Part shown: piece by piece, positions 62,861 through 64,000 of the stretch
Layout of the letters: each line of letters starts with the position of its first letter
Position numbering within the stretch: the first letter of the stretch is position 1
Assembly: GCF_041296385.1 (NCBI RefSeq)
Contig: NW_027183595.1
Location: 1-64,000, forward strand
Direction of reading: 5' to 3'
From: Aphelocoma coerulescens
Lineage: Eukaryota; Chordata; Aves; Passeriformes; Corvidae
Length of the DNA: 64,000 bases
The notes under the pieces: generated by a model
Databases searched by the model: none
Told to the model about the DNA's origin: nothing
What the model saw: the letters and a program-made list of their open reading frames with translations, nothing else
Made by a program: the position numbers and the translations under genes

Positions 62861-62975
62861 GCGCCGCCATCTTGGGGCGGGCGGCGCTGGAGGACCGTCG
62901 CCATGGCAACGGCCGCGGTTGGGGGGGGGCCGAGCGCTTCTATCGCCGCTGTCGCCTCTATCGCGATAGGGGCGG
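62861..62975 (+). promoter_or_regulatory. YY1 site, RFX X-box and palindrome upstream of TOMM40
   Basis: GCCGCCATCTTGG at about 62862 is a YY1 motif. GTCGCCATGGCAAC at 62897-62910 is a perfect X-box (GTNRCC, two bases, RGYAAC) as bound by RFX factors. CTATCGCGATAG near 62959 is a 12-base palindrome. The block could belong to a divergent + strand promoter, but no + strand exon was identified. Confidence 0.5.
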
Positions 62976-63085
62976 GGCCATTTCCGCCCCTCCCGGACCC
63001 CCCGGGACCCCCCCCAGCCCCCGTTTGGTTTTTTTTTTCTTCCCGTCGAGCTTTGCGCTTTTCCCGTTTTATTTTATTGGGGGTG

Positions 63086-63112
63086 TGACGTCACGCGGCG
63101 CGGGTGACGTCA
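63086..63112. promoter_or_regulatory. Pair of CRE sites upstream of TOMM40
   Basis: TGACGTCA occurs at 63086-63093 and 63105-63112 in a CpG-rich stretch at the end of the non-repetitive promoter region. Confidence 0.6.
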
Positions 63113-63119
63113 TCGCGGC

Positions 63120-64000
63120 CGGGAGGGTTTGGGGGGGGCTTTTTTTTGGGGGGGGGGGTGGGGCTCCCTTAATTCCCAGGTGGAATTTTGGGGGAATTTG
63201 GGGAATTTTGGGACCTTCCCGCCCTTTTTCCCCCCCTTTCCCTGGGGGCTTTTGGAGCCGTTTCCGGGGGTTTTGGGGCGATTTTGGGGGATTTTGGGGT
63301 TCCTTCCCCCTTTCCAGGTGGATTTTGGGGGGATTTGGGGGGATTTTGGGGTTCCTTCCCCTTTTCCAGGTTCATTTTGGGGAGATTTGGGGGGATTTTG
63401 GGGGATTTTAGGGTTCCGTAACCCTTTCCAGGTGGATTTGGGGGGATTTAGGGGGGATTTTGAGGGGATTTGGGCGGGATTTTGGGGGATTTGGGGCAAT
63501 TTTGGGGGGATTTGGGCGGGATTTTGGGGAATTTGGGACAATTTTGGGCGGAATTTGGGGGATTTGGGGCCATTTGGGGGGAATTTGGGGGGATTTTGGG
63601 GGATTTGGGGCAATTTTGGGGTTCCTTTTGCCCTTTCCAGCTGCATTTTGCACAGATTTTGGGGGGTTTTGGGGGAATTTTGGGGTTCATCAACACCTTC
63701 CAGCTGCATTTTGGGGGGATTTGGGGGATTTTGGGCAATTTTGGGCGGATTTGGGGGGATTTTGGGGTTCCTTCCCCCTTTCCAGCTGCATTTTGGGGGG
63801 ATTTTTTGGGATTTTGGGGTTCCTTAACCCTTTCCAGGTGGATTTTAGGAGGATTTGCGGGGATTTTTGGGGATTTTGGGATCCATCAACCCTTTCCAGC
63901 TGCATTTTGGGCAGATTTTGGGGGTTTGGGGGGGAGTTGGGGGGATTTTGGGTGGATTTGGGGGGATTTTGGGGTTCCTTGACCCTTTCCAGCTGCATTT
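63120..64000 (+). repeat. Minisatellite with a repeated CCCTTTCCAG motif at the right edge
   Basis: Units of about 60-120 bp end in GGGGTTCCTTCCCCCTTTCC followed by AG|GTGGATTTTGG or AG|CTGCATTTTGG. I count about ten such junctions from 63178 to the end. On the + strand each is a good 3' splice site. By analogy with the other arrays this could precede a + strand exon beyond the window. Confidence 0.8.

Noticed and set aside
62902..63088. Short + strand frame starting MATAAVGGG
   Set aside because: The ATG lies inside the X-box, the frame has no recognisable domain, and no clear donor was found. It was not called as a gene.

Overview
The window looks like a piece of a very GC-rich bird microchromosome. 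The basis is vertebrate gene structure, tiny exons, and introns and spacers that are almost entirely tandem minisatellite. The assignment to birds is inferred from this composition, not proven. The 64 kb hold three recognisable protein genes with under 3 kb of coding sequence in total. Almost every open reading frame outside their exons is a by-product of low-complexity repeats. I see no tRNA, rRNA, transposon or CRISPR array.

Layout. 1-1330 is an upstream C/T/A minisatellite. 1331-1500 is a promoter with a 22-bp ETS-site repeat. LSR (lipolysis-stimulated lipoprotein receptor, angulin-1) runs on the + strand from 1501 to 21455 in ten exons, with a polyadenylation signal at 21692. Convergent to it on the - strand is a four-exon apolipoprotein E-like gene: coding 34534-29150, non-coding first exon near 36590-36569, polyadenylation signal at 29102-29097. 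It encodes a signal peptide and a helix with the RKLRKRL receptor-binding core, but only 148 residues. A broken copy of its last exon lies at 26792-26935. About 2 kb upstream on the same strand ends TOMM40 (coding 62247-40987, nine coding exons plus a likely non-coding first exon). Its CpG-island promoter has five inverted CCAAT boxes and an RFX X-box. From 63120 to the right edge is another array carrying a repeated 3'-splice-like motif.

How the genes relate. TOMM40 followed head-to-tail by APOE is the order known from other vertebrates. In mammals LSR takes up apoE- and apoB-containing lipoproteins, so a receptor and its ligand face each other here about 8 kb apart. Birds have been widely reported to lack APOE, so this short but apparently intact gene is the most notable biological content.

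The most unusual structural theme is that many minisatellites are seeded on splice junctions. LSR exon 2, APOE exon 4 and TOMM40 exons 2, 3, 5 and 6 each have their acceptor or donor edge copied 7 to 19 times into the adjoining intron. The TOMM40 stop-codon exon end is copied twice into its own 3' region. In the intron before TOMM40 exon 3 the copied unit is a 3' splice site fused directly to a consensus 5' splice site (CAG|GTGAGT), the form of a recursive-splicing site, repeated nine times. Two coding exons (LSR exon 9 and the first TOMM40 coding exon) each carry one extra base near long C or G runs, most simply a homopolymer error in the assembly.
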